The notes below the pieces were generated by a model. That model did no database searches. It was not told where the DNA came from and saw only the letters and a list, made by a program, of their open reading frames with translations. Shown piece by piece: positions 35,077 to 43,800 of a stretch of 64,000 bases of DNA (position 1 is its first letter; every line of letters begins with the position of its first letter). Location of the stretch: the NCBI GenBank assembly GCA_964603985.1, contig CAZRXG010000001.1:124001-188000 (forward strand), in the 5' to 3' direction. Both the position numbers and the translations under genes were made by a program. This stretch comes from CAZRXG01 sp964603985 (GTDB taxonomy: Bacteria > Chloroflexota > Anaerolineae > Aggregatilineales > UBA3940).

Positions 35077-36182
35077 GCGTTAAAGGCGCTTGTGGTGTAT
35101 CTTATCCGGTCGCGGTCGGGCCGGGCCTACTGGAAGATGCCCTCCCCGGCTTCGTGGCGGAGAGGGGCTTTGGGCGTGTTGCTGTGGTCAGCAACGACAC
35201 CGTCGCCCCGCTCTACGGGGAGGCGCTGGTCGAGCGTATCCCCGGCAGCTTCCTGATCAGCGTGCCGGACGGCGAACAGTACAAAACGCCGGCGACCATC
35301 CGGATGATCTACGATGGGCTGCTCGCGAACGGCGCCGACCGCTCGACACCGGTCGTCGCGCTGGGCGGCGGAGTGGTGGGCGATATGGCCGGGTTCGTGG
35401 CGGCGACGTTTATGCGTGGCGTGCCGCTGGTGCAGGCCCCGACCAGCCTGCTGGCGATGGTCGACGCCAGCATTGGGGGCAAGGTGGGCTTTGACCTGCC
35501 GCAGGGGAAGAACCTGGTCGGCGCATTCAAAGACCCGCTGGCGATCTTTGCCGACATCGAAACGCTGGACACGCTGCCGCCCGAAGAGATGCGCACCGGG
35601 ATGTCCGAGGTGGTCAAGGCCGGGCTGATCGCCGATCCGCCGCTGCTCGACACGCTGGCACCGGATGATCGCAAAAGGATGCACTACCGCGACTGCGAGC
35701 GGCTGGGCCGGATCATCCGGCGGGCAATGGCGGTCAAGATCGGCGTCGTTGAGCAGGACCGGCTGGAGGGCAGCATCCGGGCCTACCTCAACCTGGGCCA
35801 CACGTTCGCCCACGCGCTGGAGCTGGTCACCGGCTTCAGGGTGACACACGGGGAGGCCGTCGCCGTGGGGCTGGTTGCAGCCGCGCGGCTCTCGGAAAGA
35901 CTGGGCCTGTGTGAGGGGACACTGGTGGGGCGTGTTGAAAGCGTCGTACAGTCCCTACGACCCGCAGACGGGCCGGTAGGCCATCCCATACCCGAATCGG
36001 GGCCGGAAGACCTGTGGGCGGCGATGCAACACGACAAGAAGTGGCGCAACGGTCGCCCGCGCTTCGTGCTGCTCAGGGCGACAGGTGAACCGGTGGTCGT
36101 TGAAGACGTGCCGCGCGACGCCGTTCTGGAAGTGCTGGAGAGGATCGGAGAGGGCTTTGCGACCCCGCCCGGATGGACATGA
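35058..36182 (+). CDS. aroB: 3-dehydroquinate synthase
   Basis: Cyclises DAHP to 3-dehydroquinate using NAD+ and a divalent metal. 374 residues from the GTG at 35058. NAD site GGGVVGDMAGFVAATFMRGVPLVQAPTSLLAMVDASIGGKVGFDLPQGKNLVGAFKDP is textbook. Metal ligands lie in MSEVVKAG (Glu), NLGHTFAHALE (His) and later THGEAVAVGLVAAARLSERLGL (His). The 3' end overlaps aroQ by 10 nt. Confidence 0.95.
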   Translation: MEIERLSVKGACGVSYPVAVGPGLLEDALPGFVAERGFGRVAVVSNDTVAPLYGEALVERIPGSFLISVPDGEQYKTPATIRMIYDGLLANGADRSTPVVALGGGVVGDMAGFVAATFMRGVPLVQAPTSLLAMVDASIGGKVGFDLPQGKNLVGAFKDPLAIFADIETLDTLPPEEMRTGMSEVVKAGLIADPPLLDTLAPDDRKRMHYRDCERLGRIIRRAMAVKIGVVEQDRLEGSIRAYLNLGHTFAHALELVTGFRVTHGEAVAVGLVAAARLSERLGLCEGTLVGRVESVVQSLRPADGPVGHPIPESGPEDLWAAMQHDKKWRNGRPRFVLLRATGEPVVVEDVPRDAVLEVLERIGEGFATPPGWT

Positions 36183-36619
36183 ACATCTTAATTTTGCACG
36201 GCCCCAACCTGAACCTGCTCGGCACGCGCGAGCCGGAGGTCTACGGCGACCTGACGCTGGAGGAGATCAACGATCGGCTCGAAGCGTATGCTGCTCAACA
36301 CGGCGCGACGCTGCGCATCCTGCAAAGCAACCACGAGGGCGCGCTCATCGACGCGCTGCACGAGGCGCGCGGCTGGGCGGAGGGCGTCATCATCAACCCC
36401 GGCGGCTACACGCACACCAGCGTAGCCTTGCGAGACGCTATCAGTGCGGTGGGCCTGCCCACGATTGAAGTGCACCTCTCGAACATCACCGCGCGCGAAT
36501 CCTTCCGGCACACGTCGCTGACTGTGGGTGTGTGTGTGGGACAGATCAGCGGCCTGGGCTGGTTAGGTTACCGCCTGGCGCTGGAGTGGCTGCTGGCTCA
36601 CCGGGATGAGGGCACCTGA
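36173..36619 (+). CDS. aroQ: 3-dehydroquinate dehydratase, type II
   Basis: Dehydrates 3-dehydroquinate to 3-dehydroshikimate. 148 residues, typical of the dodecameric type II enzyme. The signature HGPNLNLLGTREPEVYGDLTLEEIN holds the active-site Tyr and flexible lid Arg. NHEGALIDALHEA, INPGGYTHTSVALRDAI and EVHLSNITARESFRHTS follow with the catalytic His. The first ATG (36173) and one two codons later (36179) are both possible. Last gene of the aromatic operon; a hairpin follows at 36622. Confidence 0.95.
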   Translation: MDMNILILHGPNLNLLGTREPEVYGDLTLEEINDRLEAYAAQHGATLRILQSNHEGALIDALHEARGWAEGVIINPGGYTHTSVALRDAISAVGLPTIEVHLSNITARESFRHTSLTVGVCVGQISGLGWLGYRLALEWLLAHRDEGT

Positions 36620-36621
36620 TC

Positions 36622-36652
36622 GGAGCACCTCTTCCGGCTCCGGTGCTCGCTT
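36622..36652 (+). terminator. Possible terminator after aroQ
   Basis: GAGCACC (36623-36629) pairs with GGTGCTC (36642-36648) around a 12-nt loop. The following tract (GCTTTCCTCTC) is pyrimidine-rich but short of T. Confidence 0.5.
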
Positions 36653-36717
36653 TCCTCTCACCCTAACGAACACGCTCCTTGGCCCGCGAGTTTGTGGGAA
36701 AAATCACAAGAATCGAC

Positions 36718-36723
36718 TATAAT
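36718..36723 (+). promoter_or_regulatory. Candidate -10 box for hdrA1
   Basis: A perfect TATAAT with only a poor -35 match 17 nt upstream; the nearest downstream gene on this strand is hdrA1. Confidence 0.4.
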
Positions 36724-36943
36724 AAGATTCAAGTAACTGTCGGTTTTTAAGTGACTTCTATGGGAAGTAAACCCCATATGGGCCAGCATTCATGTCCCTT
36801 TTTGCCCCGACATGGGTTGCGTCATCCTGCCCCGCGCGCTTCAATGATGCAACGCCGTTTGACGTAGTCGCCTATCATCGCGCTCACATGGTGGATGAGC
36901 CAATCGCCACCGGTGCTGCCCACCCTCAAATCGGGAGCCTAAC

Positions 36944-39900
36944 ATGCAACCATTAACGTCAAACACCCACCCTGCATGGTCGAAGCCTGCCGCCGCGCTG
37001 GTCATCGGCGGCGGCATCGCAGGGATGCGCGCCGCCCTCGACCTGGCCGACGCCGGGCTGAAAGTGTACCTGATCGAGCAAACCCCCTGCCTGGGAGGGC
37101 GGGTTGCACAGCTCGGCTACATGTTCCCCGAACACGACTGCGTGCTGTGTCGTGGCACGCCGGATCACGGCTACGGCTGCACGCGCCCCTCGATCTCTCC
37201 CGCCTACATCCAGCACAACCGGCATCCCAACATCGAGATTCTGACCAACACTCACATCGTTGATTTCGAAGGTCAGGCCGGTAACTTCACCGTGTCACTG
37301 CGACAGGAGCCGCGCTACGTCGACCCGATACGGTGCACTTCGTGTGGCCACTGCGCCGAGGTGTGTCCCGTCGAGCTGCCCGACAGCTACCAGCAGGGCA
37401 TGACCATGCGCAAGGCTGCCTACAAAGTCTCGGCGCGCGCTGCGCCCGATGCCTACGTCATCGACCGGGGGCCATATTGTGACGACTGCGGAAAGTGCGT
37501 CGAGGTGTGTCCCACCGACGCCATCGACCTGAATGAACAGCCGCGCCTGCAGACGGTTGCAGTGGGGGCGATCATTCTGGCCGTTGGCTTCCAGATTTAC
37601 GACCCCAGTGAACTGGAAGAGTTGGGCTACAGGCGCTATGCTAACGTGCTGCACGCGATGCAGTACGAACGTCTGGCAAGCCGCTCCGGCCCCACCGAGG
37701 GGAGCGTCATGCGCCCCTCGGATCACAGGAAGCCGCGCTCGATTGCCTGGCTCCAGTGCATCGGGTCACGTGACCAGAAGAACACCTTTTGCTCGGCCAT
37801 TTGTTGTATGTACGGCACCAAAGAGGCGATCCTGGCCAAGCAACGCCTGGGCGACGAAGTTGACTGTACCATCTTCTTCATGGATGAGCGGGCATTCAAC
37901 AAGGAATACAGTGCTTACTTCGCCAGAGCACAGGGCCAGCACGGAATCCGGTACATTCGCTGCCGGGTTTCCTCCATCAGCGAGGACCCGCTGAGCGGCG
38001 ACCTGATCCTGCACTACGCGGACGCCGATGGGCAGCAGCACCAGGAGCGCTTCGAGATGGTCGTGCTGGCGACCGGTCTCCAGCCGCCCGACTCGGCGGG
38101 GTACCTGGCCGATCTGCTCGACATCGAGCTTAACAGCTACGGCTTCTGCCAGACCGACAAATTCACGCCCCTCCAGACGACGCGCCCCGGCGTGTTCGTG
38201 TGCGGTGCGTTCTCGTCTCCCAAGGAGATCTCCGAGACGGTCATCGACGCCAGCGGCGCTGCCGCCGAGGTGATGCGCCTGCTGAATGATCGCCTCCACA
38301 CGTACCCCTTCACCCGCGAGTGGCCCTTCCTGGCGTCTAACGACCTGCCCCCGGAGCGGGACGTGAGCGGTGAGCCGCCGCGCATCGGAGTTTTTGCCTG
38401 TTCGTGTGGGGGAGCAATCGGCGATGTGCTCGATCTACCTGCGCTGATGCACCAGGCGACCGACTGGCCGGATGTGGCGGTGGCCGAAGTGGTCGACTTT
38501 GCCTGCTTCCCCGAAACGCTGGAGTACATCCAGTCGCGGATCGAGGCGGATGAACTGAACCGCATCGTGGTGGCGGCGTGCAGCAACCGTACCCACGAGC
38601 CGCTGTTCCAACGCACCATCCGGGCAACCAGGCTCAACCCCTACCTGCTGGAGCTGGTCAACCTGCGTGAGCAGTGCAGCCGCGTCCACCGCGGGCAGCC
38701 TGAGCTTGCCAACCGCAAGGCCCAGGAACTGGTCCGGGTGGCGGTTGGGCGTGTCCAGGCGGCATGGCCCGTCTACAAAGACGAGCACCGATGTCGCCCG
38801 GCAGCGCTGGTCATCGGTGGGGGCGCAGCCGGGATGACCGCTGCCCTGGCTATCGCCGACAGTGGCTACGACGTGCACCTGGTCGAACGCGACGAGATGC
38901 TGGGCGGGAATCTGCTCAACCTGTACTATGTGGCCGAGGGCTACAATCCCCAGCGCCTGCTGCGCGACCTGGTGAACCGTGTCCGCGCCCACCAGCGCAT
39001 CGTGACCTACACGCACACCGAAGTGGTTCGCCATTGGGGGCACGTCGGGTACTTCCAGGCCGTGCTGCGCACCCGGCAGGCCGACGGGACGGTCGAGGAG
39101 CGGCAGATCGAACACGGCGTGACGATCGTTGCCACCGGCGGACGGGAAACACGCGAGCATCCCCTGCTCGAACTTCCACAGGTGATCACACAGCGCGAGC
39201 TTGAGGAGAAGATCATCCACCGTCCTGAAGAGATCGCGGCCATGAGGGACGTGGTCATGATCCAGTGCGTCAGGCCCGAAGGTTCGCCTGACTACTGCTC
39301 ACGGGTGTGCTGCACCAATACGATGAAGAACGCGATCCGGCTCAAGCTGTCCAACCCGAGCCGCCGGGTCACGGTGCTCTACAAGAACATTGTGACCTAC
39401 GGCTTCCGTGAGGAGTATTACACCGAAGCGCGTAAACAGGGCGTGATTTTTGTCCGCTACACCGACGCGCAGCCACCCGAAGTCATCACCGAGGGCGATC
39501 GTCTGCGAGTTCGGGTACACGATCTGTCACTGGACTGGTGGCTGGATCTGCCTGCCGACGTGGTGACGATGAGCATGTCCGTTGCGCCCGCCGAGGGGAC
39601 GAATGCACTGGCGGAGATGCTGCGTGTGCCGCTCTCCGGCGAGGGCTTCTTCCGCGAGGCGCAGATGAAACTGCGCCCGATGGACTTCATGCGGGAGGGC
39701 ATTTTCCTGGCCGGGATGGCGCACTATCCCAAGTTCCTGGAGGAGAGCATCAGCCACGCGCTGGCGACGGCAGCCCGTGCGCTGCCCTTGCTCTCGCAGC
39801 AATCCCTTCACCTGGGCGGCGTGGTGGCGCAGGTTGACCCCGACAAGTGCGTCGGGTGCCTGACCTGCACCCGCACCTGCCCGTTTGAGATCCCACAGGT

Positions 39901-40111
39901 GATCCACCAGGAGGGGCGAAGCGGCATTGGGGGGTTAGGCGGTGCAGCGTACATTGACCCGGCCCAGTGCCAGGGATGTGGCACCTGTACGGGGGAATGT
40001 CCGGCCAGCGCCATCCAGCTCGTTCACTACACCGACGAGCAGGTGATGCTGCGGTCGATAGGCGGCCTGGGAGGGTGGCAGTATGACGTGAGGGACGAGG
40101 CAGCAAGATGA
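36944..40111 (+). CDS. HdrA1: double HdrA-type flavoprotein of a heterodisulfide-reductase-like complex
   Basis: HdrA carries the bifurcating FAD and many iron-sulfur clusters in Hdr complexes. 1,055 residues, twice the usual HdrA core. Half 1: dinucleotide fold VIGGGIAGM (about 20-28), a cysteine segment DCVLCRGTPDHGYGC (65-79), two ferredoxin motifs CTSCGHCAEVCP (about 130) and CDDCGKCVEVCP (about 179), and FCSAICCMYGTKEA. A linking domain has IGVFACSCGGAIGDVLD. Half 2: VIGGGAAGM (about 622), YCSRVCCTNTMKNA, and C-terminal motifs CVGCLTCTRTCP (about 969) and CQGCGTCTGECP (about 1009). Unlike HdrA2 and HdrA3 it has no NAD(P)H module, and DCVLCRGT replaces DCAMCNIS. It overlaps mvhD1 by 4 nt. 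Confidence 0.88.
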   Translation: MQPLTSNTHPAWSKPAAALVIGGGIAGMRAALDLADAGLKVYLIEQTPCLGGRVAQLGYMFPEHDCVLCRGTPDHGYGCTRPSISPAYIQHNRHPNIEILTNTHIVDFEGQAGNFTVSLRQEPRYVDPIRCTSCGHCAEVCPVELPDSYQQGMTMRKAAYKVSARAAPDAYVIDRGPYCDDCGKCVEVCPTDAIDLNEQPRLQTVAVGAIILAVGFQIYDPSELEELGYRRYANVLHAMQYERLASRSGPTEGSVMRPSDHRKPRSIAWLQCIGSRDQKNTFCSAICCMYGTKEAILAKQRLGDEVDCTIFFMDERAFNKEYSAYFARAQGQHGIRYIRCRVSSISEDPLSGDLILHYADADGQQHQERFEMVVLATGLQPPDSAGYLADLLDIELNSYGFCQTDKFTPLQTTRPGVFVCGAFSSPKEISETVIDASGAAAEVMRLLNDRLHTYPFTREWPFLASNDLPPERDVSGEPPRIGVFACSCGGAIGDVLDLPALMHQATDWPDVAVAEVVDFACFPETLEYIQSRIEADELNRIVVAACSNRTHEPLFQRTIRATRLNPYLLELVNLREQCSRVHRGQPELANRKAQELVRVAVGRVQAAWPVYKDEHRCRPAALVIGGGAAGMTAALAIADSGYDVHLVERDEMLGGNLLNLYYVAEGYNPQRLLRDLVNRVRAHQRIVTYTHTEVVRHWGHVGYFQAVLRTRQADGTVEERQIEHGVTIVATGGRETREHPLLELPQVITQRELEEKIIHRPEEIAAMRDVVMIQCVRPEGSPDYCSRVCCTNTMKNAIRLKLSNPSRRVTVLYKNIVTYGFREEYYTEARKQGVIFVRYTDAQPPEVITEGDRLRVRVHDLSLDWWLDLPADVVTMSMSVAPAEGTNALAEMLRVPLSGEGFFREAQMKLRPMDFMREGIFLAGMAHYPKFLEESISHALATAARALPLLSQQSLHLGGVVAQVDPDKCVGCLTCTRTCPFEIPQVIHQEGRSGIGGLGGAAYIDPAQCQGCGTCTGECPASAIQLVHYTDEQVMLRSIGGLGGWQYDVRDEAAR

Positions 40112-40620
40112 GCACACAACAAACCACCGACTCGTTTGAGCCTGAAATCACCGCTTTTTATTGCATCTACTGCGGCTACATGGCCGCCGACACAGCCGGG
40201 GCGCTGCAAATCCAGTATCCGGCCAATGTCAAGTTCGTCCGGCTGCCCTGCACCGGCAAGACCGACATCCGCTACCTGCTGGAGGCTTTTGAGCAGGGGG
40301 CCGACGGCGTGTACGTGGTCGCCTGTCCAATTGGGAACTGCCACCACGTGCGCGGCAATGAACGCGGCCTTGCCAGAGTCGAGCGTGCCAAAAAGATCCT
40401 GGACGAGATTGGCCTGGGGGGTGAGCGCCTGGATATGTTCTTCATGTCAGGCAGCCAGGGCCACGCTTTTGCGATGGCCGCCCAGGAGATGACTGAGCGA
40501 GTCCGTGCCCTCGGCCCAAACCCACTCAAACTGGTCGAACAGCCTAGCGTCGAGCCGGAGGTATTAGGCCCCGACCTTGAGGAGGAAGTCGGGTGGCGTG
40601 GGAGGCGGCCCCGACCCTGA
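40108..40620 (+). CDS. MvhD1: hydrogenase/Hdr iron-sulfur delta subunit, Cys form
   Basis: MvhD-type proteins carry a [2Fe-2S] cluster that links an electron donor to HdrA. 170 residues. The family core is visible: FYCIYCGYMAADTAGALQIQYP, LPCTGKTDIRYLLEAFEQGADGVYVVACPIGNCHHVRGNERGLARVERAKKILDEIGL and MAAQEMTERVRALGPNPLK. The Cys in VVACPIGNCHH aligns with the in-frame TGA of the two paralogues at 45515 and 52285, and the hairpin found there is absent here. A polar tail of about 25 residues extends beyond the family core. It is coupled to hdrA1 and followed by a terminator-like hairpin. Confidence 0.9.
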   Translation: MSTQQTTDSFEPEITAFYCIYCGYMAADTAGALQIQYPANVKFVRLPCTGKTDIRYLLEAFEQGADGVYVVACPIGNCHHVRGNERGLARVERAKKILDEIGLGGERLDMFFMSGSQGHAFAMAAQEMTERVRALGPNPLKLVEQPSVEPEVLGPDLEEEVGWRGRRPRP

Positions 40621-40673
40621 CCTGCGTCATCGGGAGTCGGCAATTTCATACCGATCTTTTGTTTGAGTCTCTA

Positions 40674-40695
40674 GGAGGAAGTTGACGCTTCCTCC
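40674..40695 (+). terminator. Possible terminator after mvhD1
   Basis: GGAGGAAG (40674-40681) pairs perfectly with CTTCCTCC (40688-40695) around a 6-nt loop. The following tract (CTTCTCATTT) is T-rich but broken. This would separate the hdrA1-mvhD1 unit from hdrA2. Confidence 0.5.
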
Positions 40696-40871
40696 CTTCT
40701 CATTTGATAGAACAGAATAGCTAAACCAGGAGAATCGAGCATGGGGGATGATGGACGGGTATTATCGCCCTTACTTATGACAATTATCCACTGTGAGCGT
40801 GACAGCCGGTACTAGTCACATCTCCGGTGGGTGGGTTACACTTAAGAACGCATAGAACGTACGTTGCGGCT

Positions 40872-43800
40872 ATGGAGGAACGGAAGGGGATATACTTGAG
40901 CATCTCATCCAACAATCCAGCTACCGAGTCACCCGTTGGTGCGGTCATGGTTGTAGGTGGGGGAATTGGAGGCATGCAGGCCTCGCTGGATCTGGCCGAG
41001 CAAGGCTTCAAGGTCTACCTGGTCGAAGCCAAGTCTGCCATCGGCGGCAAAATGGCCCAGCTCGACAAGACCTTCCCGACCAACGACTGCGCCATGTGCA
41101 ACATCTCTCCCAAACTGGTCGAGACAGGACGACATCCCAACATCGAGATCTTAACCAAAAGCGAACTGATCGACGTGCAGGGTGAGGCCGGGCACTTCAC
41201 CGCACGTGTTCGACGCCATCCACGCTACATAGACATGGACAAGTGCGTGGGCTGTGAGGAATGTGTCGACGTGTGCCCCGTCATTATCCCGGACCGGTTC
41301 AACGAAGGGCTTTCCAAGCGCCACGCAACTTACAAGCTCTACCCCCAGGCCGTCCCCAATGCTGTTGCCATCGAGAAGCTGGGCATCGCCCCCTGCCGGG
41401 ATGCCTGCCCCGCCGGGCAGCGCGCCCAGGGTTACATCGCCCTGATCCGCGAGGGGCGCTGGGCCGACGCCATGCGCGTTATCAAGATGGACAACCCTTT
41501 CCCCGGCATCTGCGGGCGCATCTGCAACCACCGCTGCGAGACGGCTTGCAACCGGGGGTTGGTCGATGAGCCGATCAACATCCGCGCGCTGAAGCGCTTC
41601 GTGACCGACAAGATCTACGCCCAGCCGCGTGAACCGGTCGAGCTTGCCCAACGGCTGCACGACGAGCGCGTCGCCATCATCGGCGCGGGGCCGTGCGGCC
41701 TGACCGCCGCGCAGGATCTCGCCCTGGCCGGTTACGGTGTGACCATCTTCGAGGCAATGCCGGTCGCGGGTGGTATGCTGCGCCTGGGCGTGCCGGAGTA
41801 CCGCCTGCCCGCCGGGATCATCGAGCGTGAGGTGCAGGACATCATCGACCTGGGCATTGACCTGCACCTGAACCACCGCATCGACAATCTGGACGATATC
41901 TTCGATGAGGGCTTCGACGCCGTCCTGATTGCGGTGGGCGCGCACGAGGGCATCCGTCTGCCGATCCCCGGCGCGGATCTTGACGGTGTGCTGATCAACA
42001 CGCACTTTCTACGCGACGTACGTCTGGGCAAATACGAGGACGGTGCGGAAGATGCTCCACCGCTCGGCCGGCGCGTGCTGGTGCTGGGTGGTGGCAACGT
42101 TGCCATCGACGTGGCCCGCAGCGCGATCCGGCTGGGCTGCGAGGTTCACCTGGCCTGCCTGGAAAGCCGCGAAGAGATGCCCGCCCACTCCTGGGAGGTC
42201 GATGCAGCTGAAGAGGAGGGGGTTTTCCTGTACCCAGGCCGCTCCTTTGAGCAGGTCCTGGGGGATGCCAGCGGGCACGTGACAGGCGTCGAGTGCCAGA
42301 ATGTTGCCTCCTTCAGCTTCGACGAGACGGGCCGCCTGAGCGTCGAGAAGGTGCCCGACTCCGCCCACGTGATTCCCTGCGACACGGTGATCTTCTCGGT
42401 CGGTCAGCGGGCCGGTCTGGCCTTCATCCCGGATGACGCGGGCGTCGGCCTGACCGGACACCAGACCATTGCCGTTAACCCTAACACGCTGGCTGCCACG
42501 CGCGAGGGCGTCTTCGCCGCCGGTGACAGTGTGTCCGGCACGGCCTTCGTCATCGAGGCGGTTGACAGCGGCCACACGGCGGCCCGCTCGATCGTCCGCT
42601 ACCTGCAGGGCGAGCACCTGGAGCCGCCGCGCAGGCCCGATCTCCCGGTCGTGCGTTTTACACCTGAGGAGATCGAAACCCGCATCGCATACGGCGAGAT
42701 CACGCCGCAGCCGCGCGTGCCAATGCCCTGGCTGCCGGTCGAGGAGCGCATTGACAACTTCGTCGAGGTGGAGGGAGGCTACGACGACGAATCCGCCCAG
42801 CGCGAGGCCGCTCGCTGCCTGGCCTGCGGTGTCTGCTCGGAGTGCATGTCGTGCACGTTCGCCTGCGGGCAGGACGCCATCAACCACGATGACGTGGAGC
42901 GCGTCGAGGAGATCGATGTCGGAGCGGTGATCCTGACCCCCGGCTACAAGATTTACGACGCGCACCTCTCCGAAGAGTACGGCCTGGGGCGCTACCCCAA
43001 CGTGATCACGTCTCTGCAATACGAGCGTATACTGTCGGCCAGCGGCCCGACCAAGGGCCACATCAAACGTCCCTCCGACGATGCCAGCCCGAAGCGGATC
43101 GCCTTCCTGCAATGCGTGGGCAGCCGCGATACAAATCATGATTACTGTTCCTCGGTGTGCTGCATGTACGCCGCCAAGGAAGCCGTCATGACCATCGAGC
43201 ACGTCAAGGCTGAGGCCCGCACCGGCAACGGCGACGGTGAGGTGGACTGCCAGATCTTCTTCATGGACACCCGTGCGTACAGCAAGGGCTACGAGGAGTA
43301 CTATCGCCGCGCCGAGGAAAAGTACGGCGTGAAATACACCCGCTGCCGGATCAGCGAGGTGAACGAAGATCCGGCCACCAACAACCTAATCGTTCGTTAT
43401 TCCGCGCCGTATGAAGGGACCAGCGGCATCGCCGAGGAAGAGTTCGATCTGGTCGTGCTGGCGGTTGGGATGGAGATCTCCGAGCCGGTCAAGCAGCTCT
43501 CCCACAGGCTGGGAGTCGGACTCAACACGCATGGTTTCTGCGAGACCACGCTGTTTGACCCCCTGCAAACCAGCCAGGCGGGCATCTATGTCGCCGGGCC
43601 GTTCCGCGAACCCAAAGACATCCCCGAAACCGTGGTCGAAGCCAGCGGGGCCGCCGCAGCCGCCGCGCAGCTGCTGGCCCCGGCGCGTCACACGCTGGCG
43701 GAGGCACAGGAATACCCGCCGCAGCGCGACGTGACCGGCGAAGATCCGCGCATTGGGGTGTTCGTTTGCCACTGCGGTAGCAACATCGGCGGCTATCTGG

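Larger units (their letters stand above)
36620..36943. other. Intergenic region between aro and hdr clusters
   Basis: 324 nt. It holds the aro terminator (36622-36652) and a perfect TATAAT at 36718-36723 with a poor -35 (TGGGAA at 36695-36700, 17-nt spacing) that probably starts hdrA1 transcription, leaving a leader of about 215 nt. I see no gene in the remainder. Confidence 0.5.

Noticed and set aside
40682..40710. Promoter with TTGACG in the loop of the hairpin after mvhD1
   Set aside because: The matching -10 (TGATAG) is poor, and the hairpin explains the -35-like letters. Kept only as a terminator candidate.
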